Assembly: GCA_023428085.1 (NCBI GenBank) | Contig: JAEYZK010000236.1 | Location: 1-7,896 of the forward strand | DNA: 7,896 nt | Direction of reading: 5' to 3' | Source of the DNA: Pseudomonadota bacterium | GTDB taxonomy: Bacteria; Myxococcota; Myxococcia; Myxococcales; Anaeromyxobacteraceae | Part shown: piece by piece, positions 1 to 7,085 of the stretch | Numbering within the stretch: position 1 is the first letter of the stretch | Layout: each line of letters starts with the position of its first letter | The notes under the pieces: model-generated | The model's database searches: none | Seen by the model: the letters and a program-made list of their open reading frames with translations, nothing else | Told to the model about the DNA's origin: nothing | Position numbers and translations under genes: made by a program

Positions 1-127
1 GCGCCTGGGGCGCGGGCGGACGCGCGTCGAGCCGGGCCGCGAGCACGAGCGCGCCGGCGTGGAGCGCGAGCGAGGCCACGGCCGCTGCCCCGACGGCGCC
101 GCGCCAGGACCGCGTCTCCGTCGTCAC
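1..127 (-). CDS. tonB: TonB-like energy transducer, N-terminus only (cut by window edge)
   Basis: Only the first 42 codons are inside the window. They start at a GTG (127-125) that overlaps the TGA of exbD in a GTGA arrangement, which points to translational coupling. The visible protein has a short cytoplasmic head (MTTETRSWRG) and one hydrophobic helix at about residues 11-33. A proline-rich stretch (DARPPAPQA) then follows where the periplasmic part should begin. The helix carries S19 and H23 as SxxxH, the motif of the TonB and TolA membrane anchors that contacts the ExbB/ExbD or TolQ/TolR proton channel. TonB-family proteins transmit the proton-motive force to outer-membrane receptors for iron chelates, B12 and similar ligands. 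The position after exbB-exbD and the early prolines favour TonB. TolA has the same SxxxH motif and cannot be excluded without the C-terminus. Confidence 0.72.
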   Translation of the reverse strand, partial: MTTETRSWRGAVGAAAVASLALHAGALVLAARLDARPPAPQA

Positions 128-546
128 CGCTCCGCCTCCGAGGGATCGCGGGCGATCTGGATCGCGAACTTCACCAGCCCTTCCTGCTTCACGAGGTCGA
201 TGAGCGAGACCACCTCGCCGTGGGCCACGGCGCGGTCGGCGCCGATGAGCGCCCGGGCGTCCGGGCTCCGCGCGAGCGCCGCGCGCACCGCGCCCCGGGC
301 GGCGTCGCGGGTGACGCGCTGGCCGTCGAGGTAGACGACGCCCGCGGCGTCGATGGCGAAGGAGAGGGTGGGCCCCGTCGTCTCGCCCCCCGCCGCGGCG
401 CGGGGGAGATCGACCTCGATCGACTCCTTCACGATGAACGAGGCCGTGACCATGAAGATGATCAGCAGGACGAGCACGATGTCCACGAGCGGGGTCACGT
501 TGATCCCGGTGATCGCGTCGTCGTCGCCGCTCGAGTACGAGGCCAT
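124..546 (-). CDS. exbD: ExbD/TolR-family biopolymer transport protein
   Basis: A 140-residue protein of normal family length. The layout is typical: a short cytoplasmic N-terminus (residues 1-14), one transmembrane helix (about 15-39) and a periplasmic domain of about 100 residues. The helix begins INVTPLVDIVLVLLIIFMVT. D22 in the VTPLVD motif matches the single protonatable aspartate of ExbD/TolR (Asp25 in E. coli ExbD). With ExbB it forms the inner-membrane proton channel that energises TonB. The ATG start follows a GAGGAG ribosome site that overlaps the exbB stop codon, leaving only 10 bases between the two genes. The stop overlaps the GTG of the tonB-like gene. The family is certain; ExbD rather than TolR rests on the gene order and on the TonB-like neighbour. 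Confidence 0.95.
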   Translation of the reverse strand: MASYSSGDDDAITGINVTPLVDIVLVLLIIFMVTASFIVKESIEVDLPRAAAGGETTGPTLSFAIDAAGVVYLDGQRVTRDAARGAVRAALARSPDARALIGADRAVAHGEVVSLIDLVKQEGLVKFAIQIARDPSEAER

Positions 547-556
547 GGTCCGCTCC

Positions 557-1240
557 TCAGGGCGCGTCCACGGACCGGGCCGCCTGCGGGACCGCGCCGC
601 CGCCGCGCGCCGGGGCCGCCGCGCGGACGCGGTCGTGCTCGAGGTGGGACGCCAGGGCGTGCGCGACGGCCTCCCCGCGCACCGTCAGCGTCTTGAGCCG
701 CCGCATGTACGCGTTGAACCCGACCACCGCGGGGATGGCGACGAAGATGCCGACGGCGGTCGCCACCAGCGCCTCGGAGATGCCGGCCATGACGACGCTC
801 ACGTCGGCGCGCCGGGTCCCGACGGAGAGATCGGAGAAGGCGCGGATGATGCCGATGACCGTCCCGAACAGCCCGAGGAACGGGGCGTTGTTCCCGAGCG
901 TCCCCAGGAACGAGAGGCCGCGCTCGTAGGCGGGCCGCGCCTCGGCGATGGCGCAGGCGACCGCCTCCTGCACCGCCGCCGGTCCGCCGTCCGCCGCCGC
1001 GAGCGCGGCGCGGGCCACGTCCGCCTCCAGGCCGCGGCGCCCGGAGACGAGCGCGCGGGCCTCGTCGAGCCGGCCGTCCTTGAGCAGCGGGAGGAGGTGC
1101 GGGACCGGCGCACCCCGCCGCAGGAAGAACGCGCCCCGCTCCAGGATCACCGCGACCGAGGCGATGGAGAGCCCCACGAGCAGGTACATCACCCACTCCG
1201 CCCCCGACCTCGTGAAGAGCTGGAAGATCGTCTCGGTCAT
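557..1240 (-). CDS. exbB: ExbB/TolQ/MotA-family proton channel protein
   Basis: A 227-residue inner-membrane protein, close to the usual ExbB/TolQ length. It has three membrane segments: about residues 15-34, a second in the stretch LGNNAPFLGLFGTVIGII, and a third in EALVATAVGIFVAIPAVV, with a large cytoplasmic region between the first two. The GLFGTVIG threonine and the SEALVAT glutamate and threonine correspond to the conserved channel residues of ExbB (Thr148, Glu176 and Thr181 in E. coli). Together with ExbD it converts proton flow into motion of TonB. The frame extends five codons upstream to a GTG at 1255. The ATG at 1240 is preferred because a strong GGGAGGAG ribosome site (about 1245-1252) lies inside that extension, six bases before the ATG. 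It is the first gene of the exbB-exbD-tonB operon. Confidence 0.95.
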   Translation of the reverse strand: MTETIFQLFTRSGAEWVMYLLVGLSIASVAVILERGAFFLRRGAPVPHLLPLLKDGRLDEARALVSGRRGLEADVARAALAAADGGPAAVQEAVACAIAEARPAYERGLSFLGTLGNNAPFLGLFGTVIGIIRAFSDLSVGTRRADVSVVMAGISEALVATAVGIFVAIPAVVGFNAYMRRLKTLTVRGEAVAHALASHLEHDRVRAAAPARGGGAVPQAARSVDAP

Positions 1241-1270
1241 CTGTCTCCTCCCCACGCCAACGCTCCGGGC

Positions 1271-1300
1271 TGCCGTATGCGCGCGTATGCACGAACGGCA
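1271..1300. promoter_or_regulatory. Repeat cluster in the exbB leader, possible operator
   Basis: GTATGC occurs twice as a direct repeat (1275-1280 and 1285-1290) with a 10-bp period, about one helical turn. The pair is enclosed by a perfect 6-bp inverted repeat, TGCCGT (1271-1276) and ACGGCA (1295-1300). It lies 31-60 bases upstream of the exbB start, where a transcription regulator could act. It does not resemble a Fur box, which would be AT-rich. No convincing promoter was found: TTGACG (1386-1381, minus strand) is a good -35 match but lacks a -10 at a suitable distance. Regulatory function is inference from position and symmetry only. Confidence 0.25.
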
Positions 1301-1390
1301 CCGGCCCCCGGCGGAGGCGGGGAGGATACGTCACGGCTGGAATCACTGCGACGTCGCGATGTTGGGAGATCGCCGCCCTGCGTCAACGGA

Positions 1391-1429
1391 CCGCGGCGCC
1401 CGGCGGGCGCCCGGCGGGCGTCGCCGCGG
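1391..1429 (-). terminator. GC-rich hairpin downstream of the M48 protease gene, possible terminator
   Basis: Perfect 8-base arms CCGCGGCG (1391-1398) and CGCCGCGG (1422-1429) enclose a loop that can itself pair (CCCG with CGGG). It begins five bases past the protease stop codon on the minus strand. No T-run follows, so it is not a classical intrinsic terminator. It could protect the 3' end or separate the protease from the exbB operon downstream. The loop contains two tandem copies of the 11-mer CGCCCGGCGGG (1397-1407 and 1408-1418). Confidence 0.4.
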
Positions 1430-1433
1430 CGGC

Positions 1434-2687
1434 TCAGTGTGTGCGCGCGGCGTCGATGGCCGCGAGCCGCTCGACCAGCGCGGGGTGGCTGTAGTGCCAG
1501 GCGCTGTACCAGGGGTGCGGGTGCAGGTTGCCGAGGTTCTCGCCGTTGAGCCGCACGAGCGCGGTCTTGAGGGCCTCGGGCGCGCGGGCGATCCGGACCG
1601 CGTACCGGTCGGCCGCGTACTCGTGCCGGCGCGAGAAGAACGCGGCGATGGGCGTCAGCCAGAAGACGAACGCGCCCCCGCCGAGGACGAGCAACGCCAG
1701 CGCCCCGTGGAGCGGCGTGCCCGCGAACCCGAACGCCTCGAAGAGCGGCGGCCAGGCGACGAGCCTCGAGAGCGCGAAGAGCACGGCCAGCATCCCGGCG
1801 AGCGAGACCGCGAGCATGCGGTGCACGTGGTGCTCGCGGAAGTGGCCGATCTCGTGCGCCAGCACGCTCGCCGCCTCGTCCGCCGTCATCCGCTCGACCA
1901 GCGTGTCGAAGAGGACGATGCGCGGGCGGACGAGCCCGGCGAAGTAGGCGTTCGAGTGGCCCGAGCGGCGCGACGCGTCCATCACGAACAGCCCCCGGTT
2001 CCGGAAGCCGGCCTCGCGCGCCATGGTCTCGAGCCGCTCGCGGAGCGGGCCCGCGGCGAGGGGGACGAACTTGTTGAACAGCGGCGCGATCAGCGCCGGG
2101 TAGGCCCAGTCGAGCACGACCTGGAACACGACCAGGAACGCGAACAGCCAGACCCACCAGAGGTCGCCCGTGAACCGCATGAAGCCGTAGACCGCGTAGA
2201 GGAGCGGGACGCCGAGGGCGAGCTGGAGGGCGAGCCCCTTCAGGCGGTCGGTCAGCCAGAGCCGCGGCGTCGTCCGGTTGAACCCGAACCGCTGCTCGAG
2301 CACGAACGTCGCGTAGAGCGAGAACGGGGCGGAGATCACCGCGCCGGCGGCGGCGAGCGCCGCGAGGAACGCCACGAACCGGTGCGCGCCGTCGAGGCCC
2401 ACCGCGGCGAGCGTCCGGTCGAGCCAGGGGAGGAGGCCGGAGAAGAGCGCGACGAGCGTCACGGCCGCCGACGCCCCGAGCGAGACGACGGCGAACCGCC
2501 CGCGCGCGAGGGTGTAGGCGCGGCTCTGCTCGGCGACGGCGGCGTCGATCCGGTCGCCGAGCGCGGGCGGCACCCCGCGGCCGCGGGCGGCCGCCCGGAG
2601 CTGGAGCCCGAGCAGGACGGCCTCGACCGCGAGCTGGAGCCCGAAGAACGCGAGGAAGACGACCGTGACCAGGGCGGCGGGGGACAT
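1434..2687 (-). CDS. M48-family zinc metalloprotease, Ste24/CAAX-protease-like
   Basis: A 417-residue polytopic inner-membrane protease, complete at both ends. The N-terminal half is hydrophobic, with membrane segments near residues 6-30, 64-88, 103-130, 150-172 and 176-200, and corresponds to the M48 N-terminal domain. The catalytic HExxH is H278-E279-H282 (HEIGHF). The third zinc ligand is E356 in HEYAADRYA. Two further membrane segments lie at about 288-312 and 327-352. Near the C-terminus, HPHPWYSAWHYSHPALVERL matches the conserved end of Ste24-type proteases. Family members cleave prenylated proteins in eukaryotes; bacterial homologues are thought to act in membrane protein quality control, and the substrate here is unknown. 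The ATG has no ribosome site, but TACAAC ends seven bases before it, so the mRNA may be leaderless. The gene is divergent from miaB. Confidence 0.96.
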   Translation of the reverse strand: MSPAALVTVVFLAFFGLQLAVEAVLLGLQLRAAARGRGVPPALGDRIDAAVAEQSRAYTLARGRFAVVSLGASAAVTLVALFSGLLPWLDRTLAAVGLDGAHRFVAFLAALAAAGAVISAPFSLYATFVLEQRFGFNRTTPRLWLTDRLKGLALQLALGVPLLYAVYGFMRFTGDLWWVWLFAFLVVFQVVLDWAYPALIAPLFNKFVPLAAGPLRERLETMAREAGFRNRGLFVMDASRRSGHSNAYFAGLVRPRIVLFDTLVERMTADEAASVLAHEIGHFREHHVHRMLAVSLAGMLAVLFALSRLVAWPPLFEAFGFAGTPLHGALALLVLGGGAFVFWLTPIAAFFSRRHEYAADRYAVRIARAPEALKTALVRLNGENLGNLHPHPWYSAWHYSHPALVERLAAIDAARTH

Positions 2688-2694
2688 GGGGCAG

Positions 2695-2700
2695 GTTGTA
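2695..2700 (-). promoter_or_regulatory. -10-like TACAAC before the M48 protease start
   Basis: On the minus strand TACAAC matches the -10 consensus TATAAT at four of six positions and ends seven bases before the ATG at 2687. That spacing would give a leaderless or nearly leaderless transcript, consistent with the missing ribosome site. No good -35 lies 16-18 bases further upstream. This is a weak call based on sequence alone. Confidence 0.25.
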
Positions 2701-2731
2701 GCGCGACGGGCCCCCGCGTTCTCCCCCGGGG

Positions 2732-2760
2732 TTGCCCCCGCGGGCCGATTCTTTTAGGTT
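2732..2760 (+). promoter_or_regulatory. Possible miaB promoter in an AT-rich patch
   Basis: TTGCCC (2732-2737, four of six to the -35 consensus) and TAGGTT (2755-2760, fits TANNNT) are separated by 17 bases. They sit in the only AT-rich patch (ATTCTTTTAGGTT) of the short intergenic region between the divergent protease and miaB genes. The -10-like hexamer ends seven bases before the preferred miaB GTG, so the transcript would start almost at the start codon. If real, translation cannot begin at the upstream TTG (2732), which would overlap the -35. Confidence 0.3.
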
Positions 2761-2767
2761 CCGCCGC

Positions 2768-4153
<1,386 letters not shown>

Positions 4154-4164
4154 GGCGGTGACGG

Positions 4165-4178
4165 CCGGAGCCCTCCGG
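4165..4178 (+). other. Small hairpin between miaB and the oxidoreductase gene
   Basis: CCGGAG and CTCCGG form a perfect 6-base inverted repeat around two bases, 12 bases after the miaB stop. No T-run follows beyond TT. It may be a weak pause or processing site in the 54-bp gap, or chance in GC-rich DNA. It does not rule out co-transcription of the two genes. Confidence 0.2.
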
Positions 4179-4207
4179 TTCGTGGCGGAGCGCCGGGGAG
4201 GCGTGGC

Positions 4208-5245
4208 GTGAGTCCGGCGGACCGCCGGCCGGTGACCGCGGCCGTGATCGGCGGCGGCATGATCGGCGAGAAGCACGTCGAGGCGCTCCACGCGGGCGGC
4301 CGCGCCCGCGTGAAGTGGGTGTGCAACCGCTCGGAGGAGCGGCTGCGGCGGTGGGCGGCGGATCCGCGCGTCGAGCGGGCCACCCCCGACGCCGGCGAGA
4401 TCCTGGGCGATCCCGAGGTGGACGCGGTCGTCGTCGCGACGCCGCCCGCGACGCACGCGGAGCTCGGGCTCGCGGTCCTGCGCGCGGGCAAGCACCTCCT
4501 CCTCGAGAAGCCCATGGCGGTCGCGCCGGAGGAGGCGGCGGCGCTCGTCGCGGAGGCGGCGCGGCGCCCGGGGCAGGTCGCGCTGGACGCGTCGTGCCGG
4601 CACGCGCGGCTGCAGCCGAAGTTCGAGCGCGTGAAGGCGATCGTCGCCTCGGGGCGGCTCGGGGAGATCTACCACCTGCACCACGTGATGCTCTCCCCGG
4701 ACACCTTCCTCGACTGGAACCCGCGGGCCCGCTGGGCGATGGAGCAGCGGCTCGCGGGCGGCGGCCCGGTGGTGGACTGGGGCGTGTACGACTTCTCGTT
4801 CCTCCTCGGCGTGCTCGGCGACGGGCCCGCGCTCCAGGAGGTGCGCTCGTTCCGGCGCGGCGGGCTCCGGACGCGGTCCGGCGACGTCGAGCAGCACGCC
4901 GCCGCGTTCCTCACCTTCGACGGCGGCCTCACCGTCGCCTACGAGCGCGGCGCCGGGGTCCACGGAGACGCGCGGAGCGAGACGCGGATCCACGGCACGC
5001 GCGGCGGGCTCCGGCTGGGCTACCCGACCTGGGAGCCGCCCGCGGTGGAGCTCTTCGAGGAGGGGCCCGACGGCAGGCCCCGCCGCGAGGTGCTCCCGGT
5101 GGACCTCGGCGGCCACGGCGGCGACGACGCCGCGCTCGTCGCCCACTTCCTCGACTGCGTGGAGGGGAGGGCGACGCCGGCGATGCCGTTCGCCCGCGCC
5201 GCGAAGCACCTCGACATCGTCCTCCGGATCCTCTCCCCCCCGTGA
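4208..5245 (+). CDS. Gfo/Idh/MocA-family NAD(P)-dependent oxidoreductase
   Basis: A 345-residue cytoplasmic dehydrogenase of standard family length. The N-terminal Rossmann fold has VIGGGMIGEKHVEAL with the nucleotide-binding glycines at about residues 15-20. VVVATPPATHAELG follows, and the cofactor/catalytic motif EKP lies at 100-102 (K101). The C-terminal alpha/beta domain has GRLGEIYHLHH and GGGPVVDWGVYDF (184-196). In that motif D190 is kept, but the usual active-site His is Y194, as in the glucose-fructose oxidoreductase side of the family. The substrate is probably a sugar, polyol or related cyclic alcohol; it cannot be named. The GTG start is supported by GGGGAGG six bases upstream. 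The gene follows miaB after 54 bases on the same strand, so read-through is possible, but no functional link is evident. It ends convergent with the glycosyltransferase gene. Confidence 0.93.
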   Translation: MSPADRRPVTAAVIGGGMIGEKHVEALHAGGRARVKWVCNRSEERLRRWAADPRVERATPDAGEILGDPEVDAVVVATPPATHAELGLAVLRAGKHLLLEKPMAVAPEEAAALVAEAARRPGQVALDASCRHARLQPKFERVKAIVASGRLGEIYHLHHVMLSPDTFLDWNPRARWAMEQRLAGGGPVVDWGVYDFSFLLGVLGDGPALQEVRSFRRGGLRTRSGDVEQHAAAFLTFDGGLTVAYERGAGVHGDARSETRIHGTRGGLRLGYPTWEPPAVELFEEGPDGRPRREVLPVDLGGHGGDDAALVAHFLDCVEGRATPAMPFARAAKHLDIVLRILSPP

Positions 5246-5246
5246 A

Positions 5247-5282
5247 CGAGCCCGAGCCCGAGCCCGAGCCCGACCCCGACCC
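5247..5282. repeat. Hexanucleotide tandem repeat in the convergent intergenic gap
   Basis: Six consecutive hexamers fill the gap between the oxidoreductase stop (5243-5245) and the glycosyltransferase stop (5285-5283): four CGAGCC units (5247-5270) followed by two CGACCC units (5271-5282). Only one base of the gap lies outside the repeat. No stem-loop or T-run terminator is visible here. Read through, it would encode an EP/DP dipeptide repeat on the plus strand and Gly-Leu/Gly-Val on the minus strand, but both genes stop before entering it. Confidence 0.9.
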
Positions 5283-6989
5283 TCAAGGTCCCGAACCCAC
5301 TCCCTCCGCCCCTCCGCCGTCCGGCCCCCCCACCCGCACGAGCACGTACCCGCCGTCACGGAACAGCACCTCCCGCGGGCCGTCGAGCGAGGCCAGCCCG
5401 CGCTCCGTCGTGATCGCGAGCTGCCCGGGCGAGGGGTGCGCCCGGGGCGTCGGCGCCCCGCGGTAGACGCTGAAGCTCGGGATCCGGACGCGGTACTGGA
5501 CCACCGGCTCCTGCTGCGCCCGCGCCACGAGGGCCGCCGCCCGCACCGGTCCCTGGAGCGCGCCCGCCAGCCACGGGACCCCGAGCGCCACGACCACGAC
5601 CGCCAGCGCCGCCGCGCCGCCCGCGAGCGCGCCCGGGGAAGCCCGGAAGCGCGCGAGCGCCGCGAGCCAGCCGACGAGGGTGAGCGCCGCCCCGAGCTGC
5701 ACCGCCGCCGCCCCCCGACCTGCCCCGCCGAGCAGGGCGACGTAGAGCGGGTCGCCCGCGAGCGGCGCGAGGCGCGGGACCAGCCCCGGCCCGATGGTGA
5801 GCACCCCGAGCACGGCGGCGATGGTCGCCGCGGTCGCCCTGCGCGACGTCGCGCTCGCCCACCCCTGCGCCGCGCGGGCGAGGAGCAGGAACGCGGGGGT
5901 CGCGCCATAGAGCGCGTAGTGCGGGAGCTTGGTCCCGCTGAGCGAGAAGAAGGCCAGTACGAACCCCGACCAGAGGAGGAGGAAGCGATCGAGCCGATCG
6001 CCGCGCCAGAGCCGCGGGACGGCGCGGACGACGGAGGGGAGGAGCGCCGCCCAGGGCAGGAGGAGGACCGGCAGCAGCAGCGCGTAGTAGAAGAGGCTCC
6101 CGCCGTGGTCCTCGAGCGTGGTCGTGAAGCGGGCCACGTTGTGGCGCAGGAGGAAGCCCTCGACGAACGCCATCCCGTGGCGGTCGAGCGCGTACGCGTA
6201 CCAGGGGCCGGCGACGATCAGGAGGATGGCCCAGCCCGGCGCGTCGAACGCGAGCCGGAGCCACCGGCGCGCGTCGCCGGCGATCCAGAGGTGGAGCAGG
6301 GTGACCGCGGCGGGGATCAGGATCGCGACCGGCCCCTTCGCGAGGACCCCGAGGGCGATCCAGAGGTAGGCGCGCCGGAGAGGGGCCGGGCGCGGGCGCT
6401 CGATCCACCGCCACGCGTCGAGGAGCGTGAGCGCGAGGAGGACGTTGAGGAGCGCGTCGGCGGTGGCCGCGCGCCCGACGACGAGCGGGCCGCCGCTGGT
6501 GACGAGCACGGTCCCCGCCAGCAGCGCGGTCCGCCGGCCCCAGCGGCGGGCGGCGAAGGCGACGACCGCGAGCGCCCAGCCGAACGTGCAGAGCGCCGAG
6601 GGGAGCCGGAGCGCGCCCTCCGAGAGGCCGAGGAGCCCGACGCTGGCGGCCTGGAGCCAGGAGACGAGGATGGGCTTGTCGAAGCGCGGCGCGCCGTCGA
6701 GCGTGGTGGAGCCCCAGTCTCCGCTCGCGAGCAGCTCCCGCGTCGCCTCGGCGAACGCGCCCTCGTCCACGTCGAAGAGCGGCGCGGCCCCCAGCCGGAG
6801 GAGCAGGAGGGCGAGCGCCGCCGCGGCCCAGAGCGCCTCCGCGCGGTACGCGCGCAGCGGGGCGCGCGCGAGGAGCCCGCGGACGTCCGCCGGTCCGCTC
6901 CGGGGCGGGACGAGCGTGAACGCGTCGCGGCGGAGGTGTCGCACGCAGCGGGGCTTGTACTGCGGGTGGAAGCGGCGCGCGCGCCGCAT
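5283..6989 (-). CDS. GT39/ArnT-like polytopic glycosyltransferase
   Basis: A 568-residue inner-membrane protein of the ArnT/PMT type. These enzymes move a sugar from a polyprenyl-phosphate carrier to lipid A, a glycan or a protein on the periplasmic side. A basic N-terminus of about 50 residues precedes roughly a dozen hydrophobic segments. The first periplasmic loop has LFDVDEGAFAEATREL (D75-E76 at the family's catalytic acidic site), then RFDKPILVSWLQ. Further family features are GRAATADALLN (about 172-182), LAKGPVAILIP (216-226), RHNVARFTTTLEDHGG (282-297) and SGTKLPHYALYGATPAFLLLA (351-371). About 85 C-terminal residues (YRVRIPSFSVYRG onward) resemble the ArnT periplasmic domain. The start is uncertain: the ATG at 6989 has no ribosome site, and a GTG at 6944 would remove 15 residues. 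The frame extends further upstream without a stop, but that part lies opposite the ABC gene and is not family-like. The acceptor is unknown. Confidence 0.9.
   Translation of the reverse strand: MRRARRFHPQYKPRCVRHLRRDAFTLVPPRSGPADVRGLLARAPLRAYRAEALWAAAALALLLLRLGAAPLFDVDEGAFAEATRELLASGDWGSTTLDGAPRFDKPILVSWLQAASVGLLGLSEGALRLPSALCTFGWALAVVAFAARRWGRRTALLAGTVLVTSGGPLVVGRAATADALLNVLLALTLLDAWRWIERPRPAPLRRAYLWIALGVLAKGPVAILIPAAVTLLHLWIAGDARRWLRLAFDAPGWAILLIVAGPWYAYALDRHGMAFVEGFLLRHNVARFTTTLEDHGGSLFYYALLLPVLLLPWAALLPSVVRAVPRLWRGDRLDRFLLLWSGFVLAFFSLSGTKLPHYALYGATPAFLLLARAAQGWASATSRRATAATIAAVLGVLTIGPGLVPRLAPLAGDPLYVALLGGAGRGAAAVQLGAALTLVGWLAALARFRASPGALAGGAAALAVVVVALGVPWLAGALQGPVRAAALVARAQQEPVVQYRVRIPSFSVYRGAPTPRAHPSPGQLAITTERGLASLDGPREVLFRDGGYVLVRVGGPDGGGAEGVGSGP
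6972..6987. repeat. Perfect 16-bp palindrome at the glycosyltransferase start
   Basis: GCGGCGCG is followed directly by its reverse complement CGCGCCGC. On the minus strand it begins at the G of the ATG at 6989-6987 and covers the first codons (RRARR). It could form a hairpin over the initiation site or be a binding site. In DNA this GC-rich such palindromes also arise by chance. Confidence 0.3.
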
Positions 6990-7063
6990 GTGGGGTGAGG
7001 AGGCGGGCGCGGCTCGCGCGGGCTCCGGGATCCCTTGTGCCCCGCGCGGCCGCGTGCAACCCT

Positions 7064-7084
7064 CGGCGGGACGCGATCCCGCCG
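7064..7084 (+). promoter_or_regulatory. Perfect hairpin immediately before the ABC ATPase start codon
   Basis: Arms CGGCGGGA (7064-7071) and TCCCGCCG (7077-7084) pair perfectly around the five-base loop CGCGA. The stem ends one base before the ATG at 7086 and occupies the place of the ribosome site; no Shine-Dalgarno sequence is visible outside it. It could be a protein operator or an RNA element that limits translation. Alternatively, the true start may lie further downstream. The symmetry is seen directly; the function is inference. Confidence 0.4.
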
Positions 7085-7085
7085 C

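Noticed and set aside
1241..1255. Five extra ExbB codons from a GTG start at 1255
   Set aside because: The strong GGGAGGAG ribosome site lies within these codons, at proper spacing from the ATG at 1240.
1358..1386. A sigma-70-type promoter for exbB starting at TTGACG on the minus strand
   Set aside because: The -35 match is good, but the hexamer 17 bases downstream (AACATC) matches the -10 consensus at only two positions.
5247..5330. An EP/DP-repeat protein segment resembling a TonB proline-rich linker
   Set aside because: It occurs only in a plus-strand frame that is a shadow of the oxidoreductase and then of the glycosyltransferase. Both real genes stop before the repeat.
5436..6998. A 520-codon plus-strand open frame opposite the glycosyltransferase
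   Set aside because: Charged low-complexity translation with no motifs. The minus strand encodes a protein with clear family motifs and membrane segments.
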